In this document: piece after piece, positions 1-6,645 of the stretch
Position numbering within the stretch: the stretch's first letter is position 1
How the letters are laid out: each line of letters begins with the position of its first letter
Origin: an uncultured Oscillibacter sp.
Lineage (GTDB): Bacteria; Bacillota; Clostridia; Oscillospirales; Oscillospiraceae
Assembly: GCF_910587525.1 (NCBI RefSeq)
Contig: NZ_CAJULS010000021.1
Span: 1-22,788 of the forward strand
Direction: 5' to 3'
DNA: 22,788 nt
Position numbers and translations under genes: made by a program
Notes under the pieces: model-generated
What the model was told of the DNA's origin: nothing
The model's input: only the letters and a program-made list of their open reading frames with translations
The model's database searches: none

Positions 1-23
1 AAAAATAGGTGGTGCCAACATCT

Positions 24-49
24 GAGACACACTCTCCTGAGTGTGTCTC
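24..49 (+). terminator. Intrinsic terminator of a gene left of the window
   Basis: A perfect 11-bp stem (GAGACACACTC, 24-34, pairing with 39-49) closes on a TCCT loop and is followed by a T-rich run (TTCTTTCTTTG). It probably ends transcription of a gene that lies before the window start. The next gene's ribosome binding site follows about 20 bases later. Confidence 0.75.
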
Positions 50-81
50 TTCTTTCTTTGAACAGATGAGAGGAAAGAGAA

Positions 82-612
82 ATGGAGCGAAAGGTTATTT
101 TGTATATTGCCATGAGCCTGGATGGTTATGTTGCAGACAGCACAGGCGGAGTGGACTGGCTGGGAGGCTGTGACCCGGCATATGAAGGAGATTACGGCTA
201 TACGGATTTCTTTCAAAACATCAGCACGGTTCTTATGGGCTGGAATACCTACCATCAGGTGGTGACAGAGCTGGCGCCTGGGGAATGGCCCTATGATGGA
301 AAGGAGACCTATGTGCTGACGCACCGGAAGATACAGAGGCAGTCTGGCATTTCCTTTGTGGATATGCCGGTCCCAGAACTGGTCCGGAGGCTGAAGACAC
401 AGGAAGGCAAGGACATTTGGATTTGCGGCGGTGCGAATATTGTGAGCCAGCTGCTGCCCCTGGGATTGATCGACGAATTTCATCTAAGCCTTATGCCGGC
501 TCTCCTTGGAGGCGGAACAAGTTTGTTTCCGGAAGGTGAACTGCACAGACTGAAACTTGTTTCCACAAGAGAAGAAAACGGCGTAGTGGAGTGTATTTAC
601 CGGAGAGTGTGA
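82..612 (+). CDS. Dihydrofolate-reductase-like protein (RibD C-terminal domain family)
   Basis: The 176-residue protein is a single RibD-C/DHFR-fold domain of the usual YyaP/YwjB-like length. It begins with a beta strand and the family's IAMSLDGYVAD segment (about residues 9-18). A TVLMGWNTYHQV segment (about 49-60) and the glycine-rich DIWICGGANIVSQLL stretch (about 110-124) form the NADPH site. The end, ending near LGGGTSLFPEG, is also typical. An AGAGGAAAG ribosome binding site sits just before the ATG. It stands alone between two terminators and faces glyA. The family binds NADPH and reduces pteridine- or pyrimidine-like compounds, but most small stand-alone members have no proven substrate, so I do not call it true DHFR (folA). 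Confidence 0.85.
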   Translation: MERKVILYIAMSLDGYVADSTGGVDWLGGCDPAYEGDYGYTDFFQNISTVLMGWNTYHQVVTELAPGEWPYDGKETYVLTHRKIQRQSGISFVDMPVPELVRRLKTQEGKDIWICGGANIVSQLLPLGLIDEFHLSLMPALLGGGTSLFPEGELHRLKLVSTREENGVVECIYRRV

Positions 613-614
613 AC

Positions 615-647
615 AGGACCGTGGGGCAAACGCCTCACGGTCCTTTC
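615..647 (+). terminator. Intrinsic terminator between the convergent DHFR-like gene and glyA
   Basis: AGGACCGTG (615-623) pairs with CACGGTCCT (636-644). The stem extends by three further pairs, one of them G-T, around a 6-base loop, and TTT follows. It lies 3 bases after the DHFR-like stop. On the opposite strand, after the glyA stop, the T tract is poor, so it serves glyA less well. Confidence 0.7.
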
Positions 648-654
648 GCTTGTT

Positions 655-1902
655 TTACTGATAGATGGGAAACTTTTGGCAGAGCGCGTTCACTTGCTGC
701 CGGACCTGTTCTTTACAGCCCTCAAAATCCCGGGCCGCCATGGCCATCCACTGGGCGATCTGTACCATCTCAGGTTCCTTAAAGCCCCGGGAGGTGACGG
801 CAGGGGTGCCTACCCGGATGCCGCTGGTGACAAAGGGCTTCTCCGGATCGTTGGGGATGGCGTTCTTGTTCACGGTGATCTGAACCTCGTCAAGCCGGCG
901 TTCGAACTCCTTGCCGGTGATGTGGAAATTCCGGACATCCACCAGGCACAGGTGATTGTCCGTGCCGCCGGACACCAGGCGGAAGCCCTGCTTCACCAGC
1001 TCCTCCGCCAGGACACTGGCGTTTTTCACCACCTGCCGGCCATAGGCCTGGAATTCCGGCTTCAGCGCCTCTCCCAGGCACACCGCCTTGGCGGCGATGA
1101 TATGCTCCAGAGGGCCGCCCTGGGTGCCGGGGAAGACGGCGGAGTTGATTTTCTTGTACATGGCCTCGTCATTGCACAGGATCATGCCGCCCCGGGGACC
1201 CCGCAGGGTCTTATGGGTAGTGGTGGTGACTATGTCGGCATAGGGGAGGGGAGAAGGATGGACCCCGGCGGCCACCAGCCCCGCAATGTGGGCCATGTCC
1301 ACCATCAGAAAGGCTCCCACCTCGTCGGCCACAGCCCGGAATCTGGCGAAGTCAATGGTGCGGGGGTAGGCGCTGGCGCCGCAGACGATCAGCTTGGGGC
1401 GGCAGGCTCTGGCGGTCTCCAGAAGGGCGTCATAGTCGATGGTTTCGGTGTCGTTGCTGACACCGTAGGGCACAATGTTGAAGTATTTTCCGGAGATGTT
1501 CACAGGGCTGCCGTGGGATAGATGGCCGCCGTGGGCCAAATTCATGCCCAGGATGGTGTCGCCTGGCTGGACCAGGGCGAAAAAGGCGGCCAGATTGGCG
1601 TTGGCGCCAGAGTGGGGCTGGACATTGGCGTAGTTACAGCCGAAGAGCTGGCAGGCCCGCTTACGGGCGATCTCCTCAGTGACATCCACGGCGTAGCAGC
1701 CGCCGTAGTAGCGCTTGCCGGGGTAGCCCTCGGCGTACTTGTTGGTGAGGCAGGTGCCCATAGCGAGCATTACAGCAGGACTCACCAGATTCTCTGAGGC
1801 GATAAGCTCAATATTGCGGCACTCCCGGGCGAACTCCTCCCGGATGGATGTGCCAACCTCGGGGTCAAATTGGGAGATATAGTCCATAGTCTGCTGGATC
1901 AT
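655..1902 (-). CDS. glyA: Serine hydroxymethyltransferase
   Basis: This 415-residue PLP enzyme interconverts serine and glycine with transfer of a one-carbon unit to tetrahydrofolate. It is cytosolic and normally a dimer or tetramer. Family signatures are all present: IELIASENLVSPAV near residues 31-44, the YAEGYPGKRYYGG segment (57-69), VQPHSGANAN (94-103), MVDMAHIAGL (200-209), and the PLP-binding TTTTHKTLRGPRGG with Lys231. Length matches bacterial GlyA. The start is fixed by AAAGGAGG a few bases upstream of the ATG and by a promoter about 45 bases further out. Behind it on the same strand is 5-formyl-THF cyclo-ligase, which removes the 5-formyl-THF that SHMT makes as a side product. Confidence 0.98.
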   Translation of the reverse strand: MIQQTMDYISQFDPEVGTSIREEFARECRNIELIASENLVSPAVMLAMGTCLTNKYAEGYPGKRYYGGCYAVDVTEEIARKRACQLFGCNYANVQPHSGANANLAAFFALVQPGDTILGMNLAHGGHLSHGSPVNISGKYFNIVPYGVSNDTETIDYDALLETARACRPKLIVCGASAYPRTIDFARFRAVADEVGAFLMVDMAHIAGLVAAGVHPSPLPYADIVTTTTHKTLRGPRGGMILCNDEAMYKKINSAVFPGTQGGPLEHIIAAKAVCLGEALKPEFQAYGRQVVKNASVLAEELVKQGFRLVSGGTDNHLCLVDVRNFHITGKEFERRLDEVQITVNKNAIPNDPEKPFVTSGIRVGTPAVTSRGFKEPEMVQIAQWMAMAARDFEGCKEQVRQQVNALCQKFPIYQ

Positions 1903-1944
1903 CAGGGAATTTCCTCCTTTGCTGACAGTGAAAGTATTACCTCT

Positions 1945-1973
1945 ATTGTAGGCGATGAGGCTCTTTTTAACAA
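1945..1973 (-). promoter_or_regulatory. Sigma-A promoter of glyA
   Basis: Read on the minus strand, TTGTTA (1968-1973) and TACAAT (1945-1950) are separated by exactly 17 bases. That places the start of transcription about 35 bases before the glyA ATG. No terminator was seen between the cyclo-ligase gene and this promoter, so glyA may also receive read-through from dinB. Confidence 0.7.
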
Positions 1974-2036
1974 TGGCATATTTTCACCGGAAATTCCCCG
2001 GTATCTGTGGGGATATTGGCGTTTTTTACAGCGCTG

Positions 2037-2624
2037 TTATCCCAGACGGGCCGGAACGCCGTCCTCATACAGCCCCCGCTCCGTCACCACCCAGGGAACA
2101 GGGTAGTCGTGGGGCTCCACAGGAATCTCTTCCCGGATCAGCCGCTCCCGGCACAGCAGCACGGCGCCGCCCCGGTAACGGGTCAGAAAGCGGTCGTAGT
2201 ATCCGCCGCCATGGCCCAGGCGGCGCCCGGCATGGTCGCAGGTGACGCAGGGCAGAATGGCAAAATCCACCTCGTCTGTCTCGACGGGAACGCTGTCCGC
2301 GGGGGGCTCCAAGATGCCGAAGGTCCCGGGGGACAGCCGGGCCAGATCGGTAATCTGCCGCAGCTCCATCTGTCCCGGGCCGGTGCACCGAGGTACGCAG
2401 AGGACCTTTCCGGCGGCCAGAATATTCTCCAGGATGGGCCGGGTGTCCACCTCCGGCCCAAACCCCACAAAGCAGAATACCGTCCCGGCGGCCAGATACT
2501 CCGGCATGGCCAGCAGATGGGCGGCGATGGCCCGGCCGGATTCCTCCAGATACCGGGGGGAGAGGCGGGCCTCCAGCTCCCGCACGGTGCGGCGGAGACG
2601 CCGCTTTTCCTCCTGTCTTGTCAT
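2037..2624 (-). CDS. 5-formyltetrahydrofolate cyclo-ligase
   Basis: The 195-residue protein belongs to the 5-FCL/MTHFS (YgfA/YqgN) family, which uses ATP to turn 5-formyl-THF into 5,10-methenyl-THF. The basic N-terminus (TRQEEKRRLRRTVREL) suits the nucleotide-binding part. The family hallmark GHGGGYYDRFL is at residues 137-147, preceded by FAILPCVTCDHAGRRLG. Length is typical. Its ATG overlaps the dinB stop as ATGA (2621-2624), and a GGAGG lies inside the dinB end, so the two are translationally coupled. Position upstream of glyA is functionally sensible because 5-formyl-THF inhibits SHMT. Confidence 0.95.
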   Translation of the reverse strand: MTRQEEKRRLRRTVRELEARLSPRYLEESGRAIAAHLLAMPEYLAAGTVFCFVGFGPEVDTRPILENILAAGKVLCVPRCTGPGQMELRQITDLARLSPGTFGILEPPADSVPVETDEVDFAILPCVTCDHAGRRLGHGGGYYDRFLTRYRGGAVLLCRERLIREEIPVEPHDYPVPWVVTERGLYEDGVPARLG

Positions 2625-3838
2625 GGCAGAGGGTCCTCCTCTCGATGATCAGGCCGGGACGCGCCGAAGGCGATGGCGTCCGCGCCGAATTTTCCCCGGA
2701 TACGGTCCATGGCGGCCTCTAGTTTTTCCTGCCGCTCCTTTTTGGGAAGAGCCGCCGTGTTGAACAGGTCCACCTGTTCGTAGGCCGTGTCCTCCGGGGA
2801 CAGGTGGATGGCGGTGACGGCCAGGGCCCGAATGGGGGCCGGGGGCTGCCACAGCTCCGTTGTCAGGTTCATGGCGGATTCCATCAGGTCCCGGATGAGA
2901 TGGGTGGGGGCGGCAAACTGCCGCTGGCGGGAGCGGTCGTGAAAGGCCGGGTCCCGAACGGTGACCTGGACGCCTCCGGCATACAGCCCCAGGCGGCGCA
3001 GGCGGGTGGCCACGGAGTCCGCCAGCACGGCGGTGCCCCGCCGCACCTCTTCCCGGGTGGTAAGATTTTTGGGAAAAGTGGTGCTGTTGCCCACGGACTT
3101 CACCGGCTCTGCCTCCGCCCGGGAGCGGACGGCTTCCCGGTCCAGGCCATTGGCGTACTCGTGGAGCTGGCCCCCCATCTTGCCCATAAGGGTCTCCAGC
3201 ATCTCCCGGCGGCAGGCCGCGAGCGCCCCGATGGTGTCCACCCCATACTGATGCAGAAGCTTCCGGGCTGCGCCGCCCACGTACAGCAGATCCCCCACCG
3301 GCAGGGGCCAGACGATGGACTGCCAGTTTTCCCGGGAGATCACCGTGGTGGCGTCCGGCTTTTTGTAGTCGCTGCCCAGCTTGGCAAAGACCTTGTTGAA
3401 GCTGACGCCAACGGACAGCGTCAGGCCCAGCTCCTGTTTTATCCGCTCCCGCAGAGTGTCTGCCAAAACTCTGGCGTCCCCGCCGAAGAGGTGAAGGGTG
3501 TGAGTTACGTCCAGCCAGCTTTCGTCAATGCCGAAGGGTTCCACCAGATCGGTGTACTGGTCGTAAATGGCGTTGACTTTGCGGGAGTACTGGTGGTACA
3601 GGCCGTGGTGAGGCGGAAGCAGCACCAGGCCGGGACACTTCTTTTTGGCCTGCCAGATGGTCTCCGCCGTCTGGACGCCGCATTTTTTGGCGGGCTCGTT
3701 TTTGGCCAGGATAATGCCGTGGCGGGAGGAGGGGTCCCCGCAGACCGCCGTGGGAATCTCCCGCAGGTCCGGGCGGCTCAGCAGCTCCACAGAGGCGTAA
3801 AAGCAGTTCAGATCGCAGTGCAGAATCACGCGGTCCAT
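2621..3838 (-). CDS. dinB: DNA polymerase IV (Y-family translesion polymerase)
   Basis: The 405-residue protein starts MDRVILHCDLNCFYASVE, the Y-family opening with the first catalytic Asp and the steric-gate region. The second acidic motif appears as FGIDESWLDVT. The palm/fingers segment LSVGVSFNKVFAKLGSDYKKP follows, then a helix-hairpin-helix thumb (GDLLYVGGAARKLLHQYGVDTIGAL) and a little-finger domain. The reading frame stays open 100 codons further upstream, but that stretch has no protein-like features and crosses the promoter. GAGGAGG seven bases before the ATG at 3838 decides the start. It overlaps the cyclo-ligase gene by 4 bases. The end (EEDPLP) shows no clear beta-clamp-binding QxxLF motif. 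Confidence 0.96.
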   Translation of the reverse strand: MDRVILHCDLNCFYASVELLSRPDLREIPTAVCGDPSSRHGIILAKNEPAKKCGVQTAETIWQAKKKCPGLVLLPPHHGLYHQYSRKVNAIYDQYTDLVEPFGIDESWLDVTHTLHLFGGDARVLADTLRERIKQELGLTLSVGVSFNKVFAKLGSDYKKPDATTVISRENWQSIVWPLPVGDLLYVGGAARKLLHQYGVDTIGALAACRREMLETLMGKMGGQLHEYANGLDREAVRSRAEAEPVKSVGNSTTFPKNLTTREEVRRGTAVLADSVATRLRRLGLYAGGVQVTVRDPAFHDRSRQRQFAAPTHLIRDLMESAMNLTTELWQPPAPIRALAVTAIHLSPEDTAYEQVDLFNTAALPKKERQEKLEAAMDRIRGKFGADAIAFGASRPDHREEDPLP

Positions 3839-3871
3839 GGTCGGTCCTCCTCTCCGGCAGATGTTTTCCCT

Positions 3872-3900
3872 ATAATAGCACATCTGTTCTCGTTTGAAAA
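3872..3900 (-). promoter_or_regulatory. dinB promoter with embedded LexA-like operator
   Basis: On the minus strand TTTTCA (3895-3900) and TATTAT (3872-3877) are 17 bases apart. The spacer holds AGAACAGATGTGCT (3877-3890), which matches 11 of 14 positions of the Gram-positive LexA consensus CGAACRNRYGTTYC. An operator between -35 and -10 is a classic repressor position, and dinB-type genes are often SOS-controlled. The match is by eye and unscored. Confidence 0.5.
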
Positions 3901-3979
3901 GAGGGAGAAACAGGAAGTACCCAACCTGGCAGTTTGCCATCCGTAATTTTGGCTTTGCGGCCGCGATTCTGCGGGGGCG

Positions 3980-4045
3980 GGGCTCTGCCTCCGCCCGCTT
4001 TCCCGAAAACGCCAGGGTTTCGGCAGAGGGGCCGGGACAGAGCCC
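3980..4045. repeat. Nested GC-rich inverted repeat in the dinB-ribU gap
   Basis: The 304-base gap between dinB and ribU holds the dinB promoter, the ribU terminator and this element. GGGCTCTGCCTCCGCCC (3980-3996) is an imperfect inverted copy of GGCCGGGACAGAGCCC (4030-4045). Inside lies a second hairpin, CCGAAA (4003-4008) with TTTCGG (4018-4023). I see no credible coding sequence here. It may be a dispersed intergenic element, but only one copy is visible. Confidence 0.4.
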
Positions 4046-4081
4046 GGTCCCTGCATAAAATCTGCAACATCTCCAAACAGG

Positions 4082-4115
4082 AAAGAGGCGGCGTGCCGAA
4101 ACACGCCGCCTCTTT
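4082..4115. terminator. Terminator downstream of ribU
   Basis: A 14-bp perfect stem, AAAGAGGCGGCGTG (4082-4095) with its complement at 4102-4115, closes on a 6-base loop. A and T runs at the stem ends supply a short U tract in either direction. It lies 27 bases beyond the ribU stop and blocks read-through toward dinB. Confidence 0.7.
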
Positions 4116-4142
4116 CGGAAAGGAAAGGGTATGGACAAAAAA

Positions 4143-4838
4143 TCAGATGATGCCCATGAGCACCAGGGCGATGGTCACGAAGGTGGCCAGCACCGCCAGG
4201 GAGAACAGCAGGAACCCGGCGTTGAAGCGCTTGCTCTCCACAATGGTTTGGGACTCCGGCGCCAGCTTGGCCCGGCGCAGCGCGGTGACCACGGGCTTGT
4301 AGAGCACCAGAATGAGGCCCATGTTCAGCCCGCCCTTGACCAGGTTGAAGGGCAGGAACACAGTGGGCAGCATCCCCGCCACCACCTCCCGGGGAATGCC
4401 CTGGTAGAAGGGGGTGATGAGGTAGTTCCACAGCAGCATCACCGCCACCTGGGCGATGACGCCCAAAGTCAGGCCGGCGACGGCGCCCTTTTTGGTGTGC
4501 ATCTTCTTGTAAACAAAGGCGGCGGTGCAGCAGAAGGAGGCAGTGGCCAGCACATTCATGATGCAGCCGATGGGGCCGGTGTCGCTGACGGTAAGCATCT
4601 CGATGACCGGCAGCACCACAGAGATGGTGGCGGCGGCCAGAGGGCCGAAGAGGAAGCCGCCGATGGTGATGGCAGTGGCCTGTACGTCCAGCTGGAGGAA
4701 GGTGTATACCTGAGGCAGCATCTTGCTCAGGAGCATCAGTATGTAGGCCACGGCGGTGAGCATGCCCAGAGAGGTGACGGTCTTGACGTTCATGCGGGCG
4801 CGGGGACTGGAGACGACGGTGACATTGGGTTCGGACAT
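4143..4838 (-). CDS. ribU: Riboflavin-type ECF transporter substrate-binding (S) component
   Basis: The 231-residue membrane protein is an ECF S-component, most like RibU, which captures riboflavin and works with the shared EcfA/A'/T module (not in this window). About six hydrophobic segments are visible, starting with the typical VTSLGMLTAVAYILMLLSK. The FLQLDVQATAITIGGFLFGPLAAA segment and the conserved NxxxxGxN-like turns in FNLVKGGLNMGLILVLYKP match the family. A longer frame reaches back to 4958, but that part is riboswitch RNA. AAAGGAG immediately upstream of the ATG at 4838 decides the start. The FMN riboswitch upstream strongly supports riboflavin as substrate. Confidence 0.93.
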   Translation of the reverse strand: MSEPNVTVVSSPRARMNVKTVTSLGMLTAVAYILMLLSKMLPQVYTFLQLDVQATAITIGGFLFGPLAAATISVVLPVIEMLTVSDTGPIGCIMNVLATASFCCTAAFVYKKMHTKKGAVAGLTLGVIAQVAVMLLWNYLITPFYQGIPREVVAGMLPTVFLPFNLVKGGLNMGLILVLYKPVVTALRRAKLAPESQTIVESKRFNAGFLLFSLAVLATFVTIALVLMGII

Positions 4839-4847
4839 AAAAATACA

Positions 4848-4915
4848 CTCCTTTGATCTGTTTGAAAACACCTGGACGCTTTGACTTCTCTCCAGGTGAA
4901 CAAACAGCAAAGGAG
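4848..4915 (-). promoter_or_regulatory. Expression platform: long hairpin sequestering the ribU ribosome binding site
   Basis: Minus-strand RNA from 4901-4915 can pair with 4848-4864: CTCCTTTG (4908-4915) with CAAAGGAG (4848-4855), and CTGTTTG (4901-4907) with CAAACAG (4858-4864), leaving an AT bulge. Stacked inside is an 8-bp stem, CACCTGGA (4891-4898) with TCCAGGTG (4869-4876). The outer helix contains the whole Shine-Dalgarno AAAGGAG. The inner stem is followed by TTTT, so some transcription stop is also possible. The design fits FMN-induced OFF switching mainly at translation. Confidence 0.7.
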
Positions 4916-4947
4916 CGCGCAAACAGCGCACGGCCTCGCCGCACTCA

Positions 4948-5066
4948 TCTTCTTCCATCCCGACTATACGGTTGGTCCCGGAGTTTCACCGGGTCAACGG
5001 AGGCCTTACGGCCGCCGGTCGCGGACTGTACCGCCAGTGGGGAGTTGCACCCCGCCCTGAAGACAA
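4948..5066 (-). promoter_or_regulatory. FMN riboswitch (RFN element) of ribU
   Basis: All RFN landmarks are present on the minus strand in order: P1 strand GTCTTC (5059-5064), AGGGCGGGGTGCAACTCCCC, CTGGCGGTACAGTCCGCGAC, a variable GGCCGTAAGGCC hairpin, GACCCGGTGAAACTCCGGGA, and the closing CCGTATAGTCGGGATGG followed by the GAAGA P1 strand. FMN binding represses downstream riboflavin genes. It sits between its own promoter and the SD-sequestering hairpin of ribU. Confidence 0.96.
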
Positions 5067-5090
5067 AGGATTCAGTTGTTTTCTGGGCAT

Positions 5091-5119
5091 AGTATACGAC
5101 ACTCTTCCGGAAAATGCAA
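5091..5119 (-). promoter_or_regulatory. Sigma-A promoter of the FMN riboswitch-ribU transcript
   Basis: Minus strand TTGCAT (5114-5119) and TATACT (5091-5096) are 17 bases apart. Transcription would begin near 5084, just before the aptamer. Confidence 0.75.
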
Positions 5120-5213
5120 CCCCTAATTTCAAGAAATTTAGGCGGCGGCGGTCAGCTGGGAGTACATATGTGGGGTAAGCTGTTAACATTTAGTTAAAAC
5201 CGCAAAATTCGAC

Positions 5214-5242
5214 TTGCGCTGCTGGAGTTTTTTTGCTATAAT
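5214..5242 (+). promoter_or_regulatory. Sigma-A promoter of the kamA-like leader RNA
   Basis: TTGCGC (5214-5219) and a perfect TATAAT (5237-5242) are 17 bases apart, giving a start near 5249. The divergent ribU promoter lies about 100 bases away. No other promoter is visible between here and the radical SAM gene. Confidence 0.75.
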
Positions 5243-5248
5243 ATATAA

Positions 5249-5414
5249 AAAAATCAATGGAATATTCGGAGGCATATTATAGGAGCGCGATGGAAGAAGG
5301 CATAAATACCGTTGGAGGCAATCTGACTGTCAGGATTTGAAGGTCTCACTCAACATCATTTATGTAAGCGTGTAAGCCGGGCCCGCGGGCCAGTTTATGC
5401 GCGTTTTCTTTTTT
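5249..5414 (+). ncRNA. Structured non-coding leader or small RNA with its own terminator
   Basis: About 165 nt lie between a strong promoter and an intrinsic terminator and contain no convincing coding frame with a ribosome binding site. Complementary segments nest regularly: CATAAAT (5301-5307) with ATTTATG (5358-5364), GTTG (5311-5314) with CAAC (5351-5354), and CAATCTGA with TCAGGATTTG around 5319-5339. I could not match it to an FMN, lysine, THF, TPP, SAM, glycine, c-di-GMP, guanidine or T-box element. It may be an orphan riboswitch/attenuator for the downstream gene or an independent small RNA. Confidence 0.45.
5368..5414 (+). terminator. First of two tandem terminators before the kamA-like gene
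   Basis: GCGTGTAAGC (5368-5377) pairs with GTTTATGCGC (5393-5402) using G-T pairs. A GGCC-CGCG-GGCC hairpin caps it, and TTTTCTTTTTT (5404-5414) follows. It would end the leader RNA before the coding region. Confidence 0.7.
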
Positions 5415-5441
5415 CTGTATTCATGCCTGGGCCGGGAAGGT

Positions 5442-5471
5442 CTCCGGCGGCGAATGCGGAGTTTTCTTTTT
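5442..5471 (+). terminator. Second tandem terminator-like hairpin before the kamA-like gene
   Basis: CTCCG (5442-5446) pairs with CGGAG (5457-5461), followed by TTTTCTTTTT. The stem is short (5 bp), so this is weaker than the first hairpin. An alternative GCCGG/CCGGC pairing upstream (about 5431-5448) overlaps its left arm. Confidence 0.4.
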
Positions 5472-5497
5472 AGCGCTAAATGAAAGGCGGTATGTGT

Positions 5498-6607
5498 ATG
5501 AGCTGGCAGAATGAATTGAGGAACAGTATCAAGACGGCGGAGGAGCTGGCCCCCATCCTGGGCTGGACGGCGGAGGAGAGGGCGCGGCACGCGGAGGTCC
5601 TGGAGCGCTTTCCCATGCTGATTACCCCCTACTACCTGTCCTTGGTGGACCCCAAAGATCCCGACGACCCCATCGGGCGGATGTGCATACCGTCTCTTGA
5701 GGAGCTGAACGGGGGCGGGTCCTTTGATACCAGCGGCGAGGCGGACAACACCAAGCTGGAGGGGATGCAGCACAAGTACTCCCAGACGGTGCTGCTGCTG
5801 TCTACCAACCAGTGCGCCATGTACTGCCGCCACTGCTTCCGCAAGCGGCTGGTGGGATTGAGCGAGGAGGAGCTGAACAAGCGGGTGGACGAGGTGGTGT
5901 CCTATGTAAAGGACCACCGGGAGATCTCCAACGTGCTGGTCTCCGGCGGCGACGCCCTGCTGAACCCCAACCACATTCTAGAGCGCTACCTCCGGGAGCT
6001 GAGCGCGGTAGATCACCTGGATTTCATCCGCTTCGGCTCCCGGGTGCCGGTGACCCTGCCGGAGCGCATCTACGGCGACCCGGAGCTGCTGGACCTGTTC
6101 GCGGAGTACGGCAAAAAGAAGACTCTGTGTTTGGTGACCCAGTTCAACCACCCGAGGGAGTTGACGGAGGAGGCCCGGCGGGCCGTCCGCAGCCTGATTG
6201 ACCGGGGCGTGCTGGTGCGGAACCAGACGGTGCTGCTGCGGGGTGTCAACGACAGCGGGGAGGTCTTGGGAGATCTGCTCTCCGGCCTGACCCGGTGGGG
6301 CGTGGTGCCCTATTACATCTTCCAGTGCCGGCCGGTCACCGGTGTTCACAGCCGCTTTCAGGTGCCGCTGAACGAGGGTATCCGCATTGTGGATGAGGCC
6401 AAGTCCCGGCAGAACGGCTTTGGCAAGGCGGTGCGCTATGCCATGAGCCATCCTTTGGGTAAGATTGAAATTTTCTGCCGGATGCCTGGCGGAGAAACGG
6501 TGTTCAAGTTCCACCAGAGCAAGTATCCAGAAAATTCCGCCCGGGTGTTCACGGCCAATTTGTCCTCCACGGACACTTGGCTGGATGGTGAGCTGAAGGG
6601 CATGTGA
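5498..6607 (+). CDS. KamA-family radical SAM protein (lysine-2,3-aminomutase-like)
   Basis: The 369-residue protein has the radical SAM cluster motif CAMYCRHC (Cys106, 110, 113), followed by FRKR as in KamA/EpmB. The SAM-binding VSGGDALL (148-155), the RFGSRVPVTLPERI strand and the PYYIFQC strand (271-277) also fit. The family moves amino groups using SAM and PLP. By eye alignment, a PLP lysine may survive as Lys322 in PLGK. The two Asp residues that hold lysine's side-chain amine in lysine 2,3-aminomutase appear replaced (Arg278; Ser/His near 317-318), so the substrate may not be lysine. ATGs at 5480, 5492 and 5498 are in frame; AAAGGCGG at 5483-5490 best fits 5498. Expression probably depends on the terminator-bearing leader upstream. 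Confidence 0.88.
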   Translation: MSWQNELRNSIKTAEELAPILGWTAEERARHAEVLERFPMLITPYYLSLVDPKDPDDPIGRMCIPSLEELNGGGSFDTSGEADNTKLEGMQHKYSQTVLLLSTNQCAMYCRHCFRKRLVGLSEEELNKRVDEVVSYVKDHREISNVLVSGGDALLNPNHILERYLRELSAVDHLDFIRFGSRVPVTLPERIYGDPELLDLFAEYGKKKTLCLVTQFNHPRELTEEARRAVRSLIDRGVLVRNQTVLLRGVNDSGEVLGDLLSGLTRWGVVPYYIFQCRPVTGVHSRFQVPLNEGIRIVDEAKSRQNGFGKAVRYAMSHPLGKIEIFCRMPGGETVFKFHQSKYPENSARVFTANLSSTDTWLDGELKGM

Positions 6608-6611
6608 CGAA

Positions 6612-6644
6612 AAAAACGCACGGAGCTTTGCTCCGTGCGTTTTT
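6612..6644. terminator. Bidirectional terminator between kamA-like gene and spmB
   Basis: A 15-bp perfect stem at 6612-6626 pairs with 6630-6644 around a TTT loop. Its ends are A and T runs, so it works for both convergent genes. It starts 4 bases after one stop and ends 1 base before the other. Confidence 0.92.
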
Positions 6645-6645
6645 C

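Noticed and set aside
3839..4138. N-terminal 100-codon extension of dinB
   Set aside because: It spans the dinB promoter and a GC-rich inverted repeat; the Y-family start MDRVILHCDLN has its own strong ribosome binding site.
4839..4958. 40-codon N-terminal extension of ribU
   Set aside because: This sequence is riboswitch and expression-platform RNA; the SD-linked ATG at 4838 is better.
5249..5414. SRP RNA, lysine riboswitch or T-box identity for the kamA-like leader
   Set aside because: The GTCAGG stretch recalls SRP RNA but the conserved GGAAGCAGC-type pairing is missing; lysine and T-box core motifs are also absent.
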